This document shows, one piece after another, positions 1-6,776 of a DNA stretch of 7,000 bases. The DNA is from Pirellulaceae bacterium (GTDB taxonomy: Bacteria; Planctomycetota; Planctomycetia; Pirellulales; Pirellulaceae), in the NCBI GenBank assembly GCA_013002105.1, contig JABDKS010000978.1, forward strand, positions 1 to 7,000, written 5' to 3'. Under the pieces are notes generated by a model. It had not been told where the DNA came from, did not search any database, and saw nothing but the letters and a program-made list of their open reading frames with translations. The stretch's first letter is position 1, and each line of letters opens with the position of its first letter. The translations under genes were made by a program, and so were the position numbers.

Positions 1-3000
1 AATCAAGGCCCAGTCGCGCGCAGTAGTCGTAGAGCGCTGTCGCGTTGACTGATTCGGTACAAGTTGTACGAGCAACATCGATTTGCCGAGTGATGTCAGG
101 TGATTTCGTAACATCATCACTGATCGACACGCTGGCAATCGTTTGCCAAGTCGGCTCGCCAATCTCGCGACAGGCTATCGTTAGCTGGCGACGATCCGAT
201 CGATAGGTCGTTTCGAATTGTTGCGGCCGATCGTCAGTCAACAAGCAGGGGCTGATCAGTTGTAATTTTTGCAGCACAATCGACGCGGAATCTTGTATCT
301 GGCGTGCTGCTTGGGCGGCGATTTCGATCACGCCCGCGGCAGGGAACATGCAGGTGTTCCGGACCACGTGGTCACTCAAGTACTGCTGGGATCTTAAGTC
401 GACACGGTTTCGCCAAGCGGGGGTTGCTTGCAGTGTCGATTCGCCCAACAGGGGATGATGATGATCGGGCAACCGTGTCGTTGCTGATTCTTGCGATTCC
501 GACCAGCAGCTTTGGTTTTGAAACGGATACGGAGGCAAATCAACGCGTGACGGCGGCGGCGCGTGGATCTTGGACCAATCTAAATTCAGCCCGACCGTGT
601 ACAGACTTCCCAGCGAATCGGCCATGCATTGCGTGTCTTCGCGGTCACGGTGCAGCGAAGCAAATACGCGGACCGGTGATTTTGCTTGCTGAAAACATTC
701 GGTGATCGCGTAAGTCAGCACGGGATGCGGACCAATCTCCAACGCAACCCCAATGCCGGCTTTTGCGGCGACCGACATGGCGTCAGCAAAACGAACGCTT
801 TGGCGGACGTTCTTCCACCAATAATCTGCATCGAGTTCTTGGCCGCGAGCATAGTCGCCGGTGACTGTCGAAATCAATGTCGTGTGTGTCGCACGTGGTT
901 GAATGTTGGCGAGCGAGCGAACCAATTCTTCGTGAACCGGCTCCATTTGTGGGCTGTGAAATGCGTATTCGACTTTCAGTCGGCGACAAAACACGCCGGC
1001 CGAATCTAGCCGCGCTGCCAACGACTCAATCACGTCGTCGGCTCCTGAAATCGTGACCGACGTTGGCCCATTGATCGCTGCCAGCGACACTTTGTTTTCA
1101 AGTCCTGCAATCCATTGCAGCGTTTCTGCCGCAGACAGACCGGCGGCAATCATCGCACCGCGTGACGTAGCAAGATCCATGGTTCGTCCGCGATGAATGG
1201 CGACACAGCACGCATCTTGCCAACTCAATCCGCCCGACAAATAGGCGGCAGCAATTTCGCCAACACTGTGTCCCACGATGCCGCGTGGACGGATTCCAAG
1301 TTGCTCCCAGACAGCGGCCAGCGCGACCTGCAACGCAAAAATACAGGGTTGAGCAATGGCGGTTTGCTGCATCCGCGAATCGGACTGGTCACGATGAAGC
1401 TCGTCGATCAAAGACCAAGACACGTACTTTGCGAATTCGCGATCACATCGCGCAATCGATTCTCGAAACACACCGTTGCTGCGATAAAGTTGACGTCCCA
1501 TTGCCCACCACTGGGGACCCTGGCCGCTACAGACGAACAGTATGCCATTATCCAGTTGTGCCGCGGGCAGCGGTTGAGCGAATCCGGACTGGGGGTCGGC
1601 TGCGAGTTGTCGCAATTGCCGAACCCAATCCACCTTGAGTTTTCCGCTAACCGTCGCACGACAATTGTGATGACTCCGCCTTTGCGAAGCAAAACTTGCG
1701 ATATCCAAAAGCGAATGCCGATCGCTCTGGTGTTCAACCCAATCTGCCAAATCTCGCGCGACGTCTCCAAGAGCTGCCGAGCTGTGAGCGGAGATGGGTA
1801 ATACGACTGGTTGATCGGTCTCGACTGTTGATTTGTCTGCGACTCGTGTGCGGGAGTCGTTTTGTGCTGTTGGTTTGGCGGTTTCTTGCAATTCGGGCGT
1901 TTCCTGCCAGAGAGGCGATTCCTGCAGTAACAGGTGAGCATTGGCGCCGCCGTAGCCAAACCCATTGATCCCGGCGATCCGGGGACCGGACAAACGATCC
2001 CACTTCTGAGTCGAAATCGGTACACGGAGATTCAGTTTTTCGAAATCGATTTGCGGGTTGGGAGTCTCGAAGTTCAGATGTGCTGGAATCTGCCGATGAT
2101 GAATCGCCAGGGCGACCTTGATCAGGCTGGCGATTCCGGCGCCGGCTTCCAAGTGTCCGATGTTGGTTTTGACCGATGCAATTGAGCAAGGCCGGTCGGC
2201 GGGCCGGTTTTCGCACAACACGTTAGCCAGTGCGTTGGCTTCGATCGGGTCGCCAACCGCCGTACCGGTTCCGTGAGCTTCGACATAATCGATATCGGCC
2301 GGATCGATGTTGGCGCGTCGACAGGCGGTGCGCAATAAAGCCTCTTGCGATGCCTGGCTGGGCACCGTCATGCCTTCGGTGCGTCCATCCTGGTTCAATG
2401 CCGTCGCGCGAATCACGCTGTAGATCGTATCGTTGTCGCGCAGTGCAGCGCTGAGCGGTTTCAGCAACACCATGCCTGCGCCTTCGCTGCGGACATATCC
2501 GTTCGCTTTTGCATCGAATGTTTTGCATCGTCCATCGGGCGACAAGACACCCAGTTGGCTGAACGCAACGTAGAAATCTGGCAGCAACAACGCGTTGACG
2601 CCGCCAGCGAGTGCCATCTGGGCATCGCCGCGCAGCAGACTTTCGCATGCCATGTGGACGGCAACCAGTGAAGACGAACAGGCCGTATCGACGGCGACGC
2701 TGGGACCGCGTAGATCAAAACAGTACGAGATGCGGTTGGCAGCAATGCTGCTCGATCCGCCGGTGTTACTGTAGGGACCAATCACACCGCGATCCTGATA
2801 ACTCAACGCGGCGACTGCATAATCAAAACTGGAGATACCGGCAAACACCGCAACGGAACGACCGGCCACCTGCTCCGTCGGGACACCGGCATCCTCGAAT
2901 GCTCGCCAGGTGACTTCCAACAACATTCTTTGTTGCGGGTCCATGCTGGCGGCTTCGCGAGGCGAGATGCCGAAAAGTTGTGGATCGAATTGGTCGATGC

Positions 3001-3304
3001 CGTCAACGTAACCACCCCACTGGCTTTGCGTTTTGCCCGGCTTGGATTCACCTGGTGCATAAAACTTTTGCAGGCTCCATCGATCTGCCGGCGTCGATGT
3101 GATTGCATCGCGCCCGGATGTCAACAGGTCCCAGTATTCGTTGGGCGAGTTCGCGCCACCAGGAAACCGACATCCGATGCCAATAATGGCGATGGGCTCG
3201 GGAGCGGTTGGTGAGGATTCAGCTTCAGATCGTTGGGTCACGGTATCGTTAGGGATCGTAGAAAAATCGGGCGGCAATTGTTCGTTGCCGCGGGCAGCGA
3301 CCAC
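1..3304 (-). CDS. Type I polyketide synthase, KS-AT-DH N-terminal part (cut by left window edge)
   Basis: This is a multidomain type I polyketide synthase, which condenses acyl and malonyl-type units on a carrier protein. The frame is open for 1101 codons from GTG 3304 to the edge. An in-frame TGA at 3329-3331 rules out an upstream ATG, and GAGG six bases before the GTG supports this start. The ketosynthase spans about residues 36-460, with IIGIGCRFPGG, Cys209 in DTACSSS, His344 in EAHGTGT and His384 in NIGH. The 135- and 40-residue spacings match canonical KS domains. The acyltransferase spans about 588-890, with GQGPQWWAMG, Ser680 in GHSVGE, an Arg in HRGR, and His783 in YAFHSPQM. GHSVGE suggests malonyl-CoA, but YAFH mixes malonyl (HAFH) and methylmalonyl (YASH) traits. 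A dehydratase hotdog domain starts near HHHPLLGE (948), with candidate catalytic His979 in an atypical HxxxNxxxxP motif. No loading module precedes the KS. Reductive and ACP domains would lie beyond the edge. The product cannot be named. Confidence 0.96.
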   Translation of the reverse strand, partial: MVAARGNEQLPPDFSTIPNDTVTQRSEAESSPTAPEPIAIIGIGCRFPGGANSPNEYWDLLTSGRDAITSTPADRWSLQKFYAPGESKPGKTQSQWGGYVDGIDQFDPQLFGISPREAASMDPQQRMLLEVTWRAFEDAGVPTEQVAGRSVAVFAGISSFDYAVAALSYQDRGVIGPYSNTGGSSSIAANRISYCFDLRGPSVAVDTACSSSLVAVHMACESLLRGDAQMALAGGVNALLLPDFYVAFSQLGVLSPDGRCKTFDAKANGYVRSEGAGMVLLKPLSAALRDNDTIYSVIRATALNQDGRTEGMTVPSQASQEALLRTACRRANIDPADIDYVEAHGTGTAVGDPIEANALANVLCENRPADRPCSIASVKTNIGHLEAGAGIASLIKVALAIHHRQIPAHLNFETPNPQIDFEKLNLRVPISTQKWDRLSGPRIAGINGFGYGGANAHLLLQESPLWQETPELQETAKPTAQNDSRTRVADKSTVETDQPVVLPISAHSSAALGDVARDLADWVEHQSDRHSLLDIASFASQRRSHHNCRATVSGKLKVDWVRQLRQLAADPQSGFAQPLPAAQLDNGILFVCSGQGPQWWAMGRQLYRSNGVFRESIARCDREFAKYVSWSLIDELHRDQSDSRMQQTAIAQPCIFALQVALAAVWEQLGIRPRGIVGHSVGEIAAAYLSGGLSWQDACCVAIHRGRTMDLATSRGAMIAAGLSAAETLQWIAGLENKVSLAAINGPTSVTISGADDVIESLAARLDSAGVFCRRLKVEYAFHSPQMEPVHEELVRSLANIQPRATHTTLISTVTGDYARGQELDADYWWKNVRQSVRFADAMSVAAKAGIGVALEIGPHPVLTYAITECFQQAKSPVRVFASLHRDREDTQCMADSLGSLYTVGLNLDWSKIHAPPPSRVDLPPYPFQNQSCWSESQESATTRLPDHHHPLLGESTLQATPAWRNRVDLRSQQYLSDHVVRNTCMFPAAGVIEIAAQAARQIQDSASIVLQKLQLISPCLLTDDRPQQFETTYRSDRRQLTIACREIGEPTWQTIASVSISDDVTKSPDITRQIDVARTTCTESVNATALYDYCARLGLD

Positions 3305-3310
3305 CGGACA

Positions 3311-3314
3311 CCTC
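3311..3314 (-). promoter_or_regulatory. Ribosome binding site of the polyketide synthase gene
   Basis: GAGG on the minus strand lies six bases upstream of the GTG at 3304, which is ideal spacing. It decides the start: a second in-frame GTG at codon 22 has no such site. Most other genes here lack a clear Shine-Dalgarno sequence. Confidence 0.7.
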
Positions 3315-3364
3315 GGATCCAGCGCCCTTCATGATACTCAAGCCTTGCACAACTGTTTTACGGC

Positions 3365-3395
3365 AAAAAAACGCCGCTTCTCACGTCCGCAAGCG
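3365..3395 (-). terminator. Weak candidate Rho-independent terminator after the permease gene
   Basis: Read on the minus strand, CGCTT (3395-3391) and AAGCG (3379-3375) can form a 5-bp stem with an 11-base loop. GCG and then seven T (3371-3365) follow. The T run is convincing but the stem is short, so it may be a leaky terminator, an attenuator before the synthase gene, or chance. It lies between the permease stop and the synthase start. Confidence 0.25.
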
Positions 3396-3409
3396 ATGTT
3401 GGCAGCAGT

Positions 3410-3438
3410 GATTCACGAGTGAATCCCGCGTGATTCAC
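3410..3438. repeat. GATTCAC / GTGAATC / GATTCAC inverted-repeat cluster, possible operator
   Basis: Three copies of one heptamer occur within 29 bases: GATTCAC at 3410-3416, its reverse complement GTGAATC at 3419-3425, and GATTCAC again at 3432-3438. The outer two are 22 bases apart, about two helical turns, so they share one face of the DNA. The first pair forms a perfect palindrome with a 2-base centre. The second pair can form a 7-bp stem with a 6-base loop. The cluster lies 107-134 bases upstream of the synthase start and just after the permease stop, so it could be an operator or an RNA hairpin. No T run follows it directly. Confidence 0.5.
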
Positions 3439-3453
3439 CGCACCGATGTCCGA

Positions 3454-4590
3454 TCAAACGCCTTCGCGAAATGCCTCGGTCGGCAGCAGTTGAGCCGCTC
3501 GCCAAGCGGGTAACATTGCCCCAAGAATTCCGATGATCACGGCGATTGCGGCGCCCTGCACCAAGACCACAGCGTCAATATTGGGCGTCAAAATTCCACG
3601 CGTTGCACTCGACGCACTCAGGCCCCACGTCAGAAGGATCGCCAGGAGACTTCCCAGCAGGCAGGCCAGTACGGCCAGGACGCACGACTCTAACAGAATC
3701 ATCGTGACAACGCGGCTCCGCGGCCAGCCCATTGCTCGCAAGATGCCAATCTCGCGTGTCCGTTCCAACACGCTGGTCATCATCGTGTTGAGGGTTCCGA
3801 TTGCACCAATCACTAGTGCGATCATCGACGTCATCCAAGCCATCGCGGATGCGATCTGCATACGAGTATCGGTTTCGACAAATGCCTTCGTCGTCAACGG
3901 GTGGAGCTTTGCATCCAGTTCTTGAATTGCATTCACTGCTGCGGTCGCTTGTGCCGTGGTGGTGGGTCGGTTCAAAACGACGTTGATGTACGTCACCTGC
4001 CGCGTTCGATCGGTTAGTCGTTGCAACTCTTGCAGTGGAAAAATCATCGAACCATTTTCCCACGTACTTTGGCTGGTGAAGATTCCGGTAACGATGTACG
4101 GTTCCTCGAAGATCATCACGCGATCGCCAACGCCGACACCCGCACGCTGTGCAAGATTGATTCCCAGCATCAACCGTCGCTGATCACTTGGCAAAATCGA
4201 AACTTGAGGAACGGACGTGATTTTGTAATCCGCCAGCAACCAGGAATCATCCGCCAGACCCATGGATGGAATTCCGTAGATTTCTTTTTCCTCCAATGAC
4301 ATCGTCTCGAGCAACACGCCTGCGGACTTGTCGACGGCGGGCAGCTGGGCAATTCGCGCCGCAAATGATTCATCCACACTGCTGCTCAGTCGGTCCGCCG
4401 ATCCCTGTCGCGAGACCACGATGTCAATGTTGTGGGATTCGTAGATATCGGCGAATGATCGAGTGAAACCTTTCGCGATTCCCAACAAGGAAACGACCGC
4501 GGCAATCGCTGTTGCAAATGCCAGCAATGTCAGCGACGTACGAAACGGCCGACGGGTCAGGTTTTTGAAGATCAGCGACAGAAAACGCAT
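3454..4590 (-). CDS. ABC transporter permease, MacB/FtsX family (DevC/LolC-like layout)
   Basis: This 378-residue inner-membrane permease has the MacB/FtsX plan. TM1 is at about residues 18-40 after the basic start MRFLSLIFKNLTRRPFR. A periplasmic MacB-PCD-type domain spans about 41-245, and three further membrane segments lie near 250-272, 295-325 and 339-362. ERTREIGILRAMGW after TM2 is the conserved cytoplasmic segment that contacts the ATPase in this family. Such permeases use a separate LolD/MacB-type ATPase to power extrusion of lipids, lipoproteins or peptides across the envelope; they do not pump through their own membrane path. I chose ATG 4590 because the family N-terminus begins there. 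ATG 4611 in the same frame is a possible alternative. The frame stays open to 5034, but that part lies antisense to the divergent gene and has no family similarity. No ATPase gene is adjacent. The synthase gene follows on the same strand after 149 bases, so co-transcription is possible. Confidence 0.92.
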   Translation of the reverse strand: MRFLSLIFKNLTRRPFRTSLTLLAFATAIAAVVSLLGIAKGFTRSFADIYESHNIDIVVSRQGSADRLSSSVDESFAARIAQLPAVDKSAGVLLETMSLEEKEIYGIPSMGLADDSWLLADYKITSVPQVSILPSDQRRLMLGINLAQRAGVGVGDRVMIFEEPYIVTGIFTSQSTWENGSMIFPLQELQRLTDRTRQVTYINVVLNRPTTTAQATAAVNAIQELDAKLHPLTTKAFVETDTRMQIASAMAWMTSMIALVIGAIGTLNTMMTSVLERTREIGILRAMGWPRSRVVTMILLESCVLAVLACLLGSLLAILLTWGLSASSATRGILTPNIDAVVLVQGAAIAVIIGILGAMLPAWRAAQLLPTEAFREGV

Positions 4591-4806
4591 TGGTTGGCAG
4601 TCCGGTGCCATCGAAGGAAGCGGGATGGGTGGGTGTCGAGCGGCATCTACTTTAGCCGAATTCGCGGGATTGAAAGATAGGTAAGCCGCGGTGTGCGGGT
4701 TAAACGGCGAGTCTGTTCGCTCCGTTCGACGTTCGCCCAATCGCAAACGCTCCGCTACCGATAACAGAAGTATTGAAGTCCATTTCCCCGGATCGGTCCC
4801 ACTTCG
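4591..4806. promoter_or_regulatory. Divergent intergenic region between the permease and S49 genes
   Basis: This 216-base gap must hold the start signals of two divergent genes. I see no strong sigma-70 -35/-10 pair on either strand. TAAAGT around 4650 on the minus strand is a weak -10-like hexamer without a good partner. A G-rich stretch near 4615-4635 and three GTTCG copies (4715, 4724, 4731) are the only local patterns. The position supports a promoter role; the sequence does not locate one. Confidence 0.4.
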
Positions 4807-5895
4807 ATGCGTTTGGTATCGCTGCTCGTTCTTCTGATCGCATGCATGGTCGGCTGCCAGCGTCGCCCTTTTCTGATGCGCGGTGCGATGAATGTCGACG
4901 GCAACATGCGAATGAATGGGGACATGAACATGACCGGCGGCATGGCGATGACTGGCGACATGACGACCAGCATGAAAACCGACAACACCGCATCGCCGCT
5001 TTCGCCGGTCGCATTGTCGGGATATGTCGGTCACGGTGCCAAGGTCGCCGTCGTCGATTTGGACGGTGTGATCGTCGACAGAAATATTACTGGCATCGGG
5101 TCAATGGGTGAAAACCCGGTCGCTCTCTTTCGCGAAAAGCTCAATGCGATTGCCGCCGATACCACCATCGATGCGGTGGTGTTGCGCATCAATTCGCCCG
5201 GTGGTGGGGTGACCGCGTCAGACATTGTCAGTCACGACTTAATCGAGCTGAAAAGAAAACGGAATCTGCCCGTGGTCGCGTGCTTGATGACAGTCGGTAC
5301 CGGCGGTGGTTACTACTTGGCGACGCACGCCGATTCGGTGGTCGCTCATCCGACCTCCGTCGTCGGTGGGATTGGCGTGATCATGAACGTCTACAACATG
5401 GAAGACACGATGGGGCAGTTCAACATTTTGTCCAATCCGATCAAGGCTGGTGAGCAAATTGACGCCGGTACGCCTGAGCGTCCAATGGGGATCGACGAGC
5501 GAAAGCGGCTGCAGTCGATCGCCGATGCCTTTCATGATCGATTCATCGATCAGGTACGACAGTCACGGTCATCCATTGACGCCAATGAAGACTTGTTCGA
5601 CGGTCGTGTCTTCACCGGCGATGAAGCACAGTCGTATGGCTTGGTCGATCATGTCGGGTATCTGAACGATGCCATCATTCACGCTCGACAACTGGCCGGT
5701 GGTGGACCGACGGGTCCGGTTGTGATGTTGCGGCGCGACAATGATCGTGCCTACACCACGTTGGACGTGACACCGAATTCGCCACTGAATACGTCGCTGG
5801 TCCCATTCAAGCTTCCCGGTCTGGATCGCAGTTCGATGCCCACATTTTTGTACCTGTGGCAACCCGATTCCAGCTTGGCATCGGTAATTCAGTGA
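4807..5895 (+). CDS. Predicted lipoprotein with S49 (SppA-type) domain, probably catalytically inactive
   Basis: This 362-residue protein starts at ATG 4807, the only possible ATG after an in-frame TGA at 4774. The N-terminus is a short lipoprotein-like signal (MRLVSLLVLLIACMVGC). Cys17 or Cys13 could be lipidated; LIAC fits the lipobox better, but its signal would be very short. A Met-rich linker covers about residues 24-56. The S49 peptidase fold spans about 78-300, with VVDLDGVI, INSPGGG (128-134, oxyanion loop) and GGYYLA. Active SppA enzymes cut leftover signal peptides in the membrane with a Ser/Lys dyad. Ungapped comparison with B. subtilis SppA (Ser147, Lys199, recalled from memory) puts Gly166 at the Ser position (TGGGYY instead of ASGGYY) and Ile218 at the Lys position. 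Both dyad residues are therefore absent. The last 60 residues match nothing I recognise. It may be a scaffold or regulatory pseudoenzyme. The fold call is firm; the role is unknown. Confidence 0.9.
   Translation: MRLVSLLVLLIACMVGCQRRPFLMRGAMNVDGNMRMNGDMNMTGGMAMTGDMTTSMKTDNTASPLSPVALSGYVGHGAKVAVVDLDGVIVDRNITGIGSMGENPVALFREKLNAIAADTTIDAVVLRINSPGGGVTASDIVSHDLIELKRKRNLPVVACLMTVGTGGGYYLATHADSVVAHPTSVVGGIGVIMNVYNMEDTMGQFNILSNPIKAGEQIDAGTPERPMGIDERKRLQSIADAFHDRFIDQVRQSRSSIDANEDLFDGRVFTGDEAQSYGLVDHVGYLNDAIIHARQLAGGGPTGPVVMLRRDNDRAYTTLDVTPNSPLNTSLVPFKLPGLDRSSMPTFLYLWQPDSSLASVIQ
4909..4962 (+). repeat. Three tandem 18-base units encoding a Met-rich hexapeptide
   Basis: Three in-frame 18-base units encode RMNGDM, NMTGGM and AMTGDM (residues 35-52 of the S49 lipoprotein), i.e. 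xM[N/T]G[D/G]M. A degenerate copy (MNVDGNM) precedes them and TTSM follows. Ten Met fall within about 33 residues. The unit resembles the MxxM spacing of periplasmic Cu(I)-binding segments, though no His is present. Metal binding is only a suggestion; a flexible tether between the lipid anchor and the domain is the simpler reading. Confidence 0.75.
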
Positions 5896-5921
5896 TCCGC
5901 TGAATGCTGTCAGAAGCCGAG

Positions 5922-6776
5922 CTATTTCAGTTTGCGGCGAAATTTTCTGGCGCTCTCTTGAATCATCAAAGGCAGCTTGCTGCGCAACAGATTGCTGCCG
6001 CTGAACCACGACTGTGGTTCGTGAAGAATGAACCGCGCCTCGACCAATGACGCACCGTCCAGTTCAGTCAATCTCGCGATCACGACGTACCCGCCCGCTC
6101 CGACATAGCGATTTTTCTTACTCGCCGGCGCCGCCTGATCATTGGAAACTCGCATCCACCAGTTGTCATCGCTAAACCGAGGGTCCAGGTAGACCGCGAC
6201 GGATTTTGTATCGTTCGTTGCGGCAGTCTCCGTTTGCAACACTCCATTGACCAGGACCTTCTTTAGCAGCGTGAAACGCGTCCGCGTAAAGGAAGTGCTC
6301 TCGACAGGTTCGATACCGAGTGCGCCGAGTTGATCGTCGGACAGTTTCTGCGACTCTGCTGTTTTGTTTTCGTCCGACTTATCGCGGTCACCGAAAATCT
6401 GTTCCATCAAGTCCTCGTCAGCGAACGTTTCGATGGGTGTGTGCACGACAAAGGCGACATGGATCGAATGTCCAATGCGTGCTCCGTCGTCATCCTTGAT
6501 GTAATCCAAGTCGATGGCAACGGGAGCGACGACGGAATCGCGGCTGAATTGTTTCCAAGTTGCACCACCGGCCAAAGCTGACAGTTTTTGCCGTCGCTGC
6601 TCGGCGGTCAGGTGATCGGCCAGCGTCGGCGGCGGCACCAGCACGACATGTTTCTCGGGGATCGTGACGCCGCGTTGGGTCAGTTGATCCATCAATGAGG
6701 GGGACTGCGCTTGCGTCGCGTCCCCTTGGCTGGACAAGGCTACGACCATAATCCACAACCCAATACGCCAATTCAT
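5922..6776 (-). CDS. Secreted protein of unknown function
   Basis: This 284-residue protein belongs to no family I recognise. Residues 1-23 look like a Sec signal peptide: Arg4, a hydrophobic stretch IGLWIMVVAL, then a likely cut after TQA. The mature part begins with a proline-rich turn (VLVPPP, about 46-50) and a charged segment. Alternating hydrophobic stretches follow (IHVAFVVHTPI, VAVYLDPRF, GGYVVIARLTEL), suggesting a beta-rich domain. An acidic, low-complexity insert lies at about 129-149. The C-terminus is basic (ARKFRRKLK). No enzyme motif, lipobox or further membrane segment is visible. Its ATG overlaps the TGA of the upstream gene in an ATGA junction and has no Shine-Dalgarno site, so translation is probably coupled. 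It converges on the S49 gene with a 26-base gap that contains no clear terminator. It is probably exported to the periplasm; its function is unknown. Confidence 0.85.
   Translation of the reverse strand: MNWRIGLWIMVVALSSQGDATQAQSPSLMDQLTQRGVTIPEKHVVLVPPPTLADHLTAEQRRQKLSALAGGATWKQFSRDSVVAPVAIDLDYIKDDDGARIGHSIHVAFVVHTPIETFADEDLMEQIFGDRDKSDENKTAESQKLSDDQLGALGIEPVESTSFTRTRFTLLKKVLVNGVLQTETAATNDTKSVAVYLDPRFSDDNWWMRVSNDQAAPASKKNRYVGAGGYVVIARLTELDGASLVEARFILHEPQSWFSGSNLLRSKLPLMIQESARKFRRKLK

Noticed and set aside
304..3422. Numerous plus- and minus-strand ORFs of 70-205 codons inside the synthase region
   Set aside because: They are shadows in other frames. The minus frame from 3304 is open throughout and carries consistent KS, AT and DH motifs.
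4615..4635. G-rich stretch resembling a G-quadruplex
   Set aside because: Only three GGG runs and one GG are present, so at best a two-layer structure. Too weak to call.
4715..4735. Three GTTCG copies upstream of the S49 gene
   Set aside because: Spacing is irregular (9 and 7 bases) and the motif is short. Probably chance.
4591..5034. Histidine-rich N-terminal extension of the permease frame
   Set aside because: The His come from reading the antisense strand of the Met-rich ATG repeats in the divergent S49 gene. The segment has no family similarity and the permease starts naturally at 4590.
5896..5921. Possible shared terminator between convergent genes
   Set aside because: Only a 4-bp CTGA/TCAG stem with no T run on either strand.
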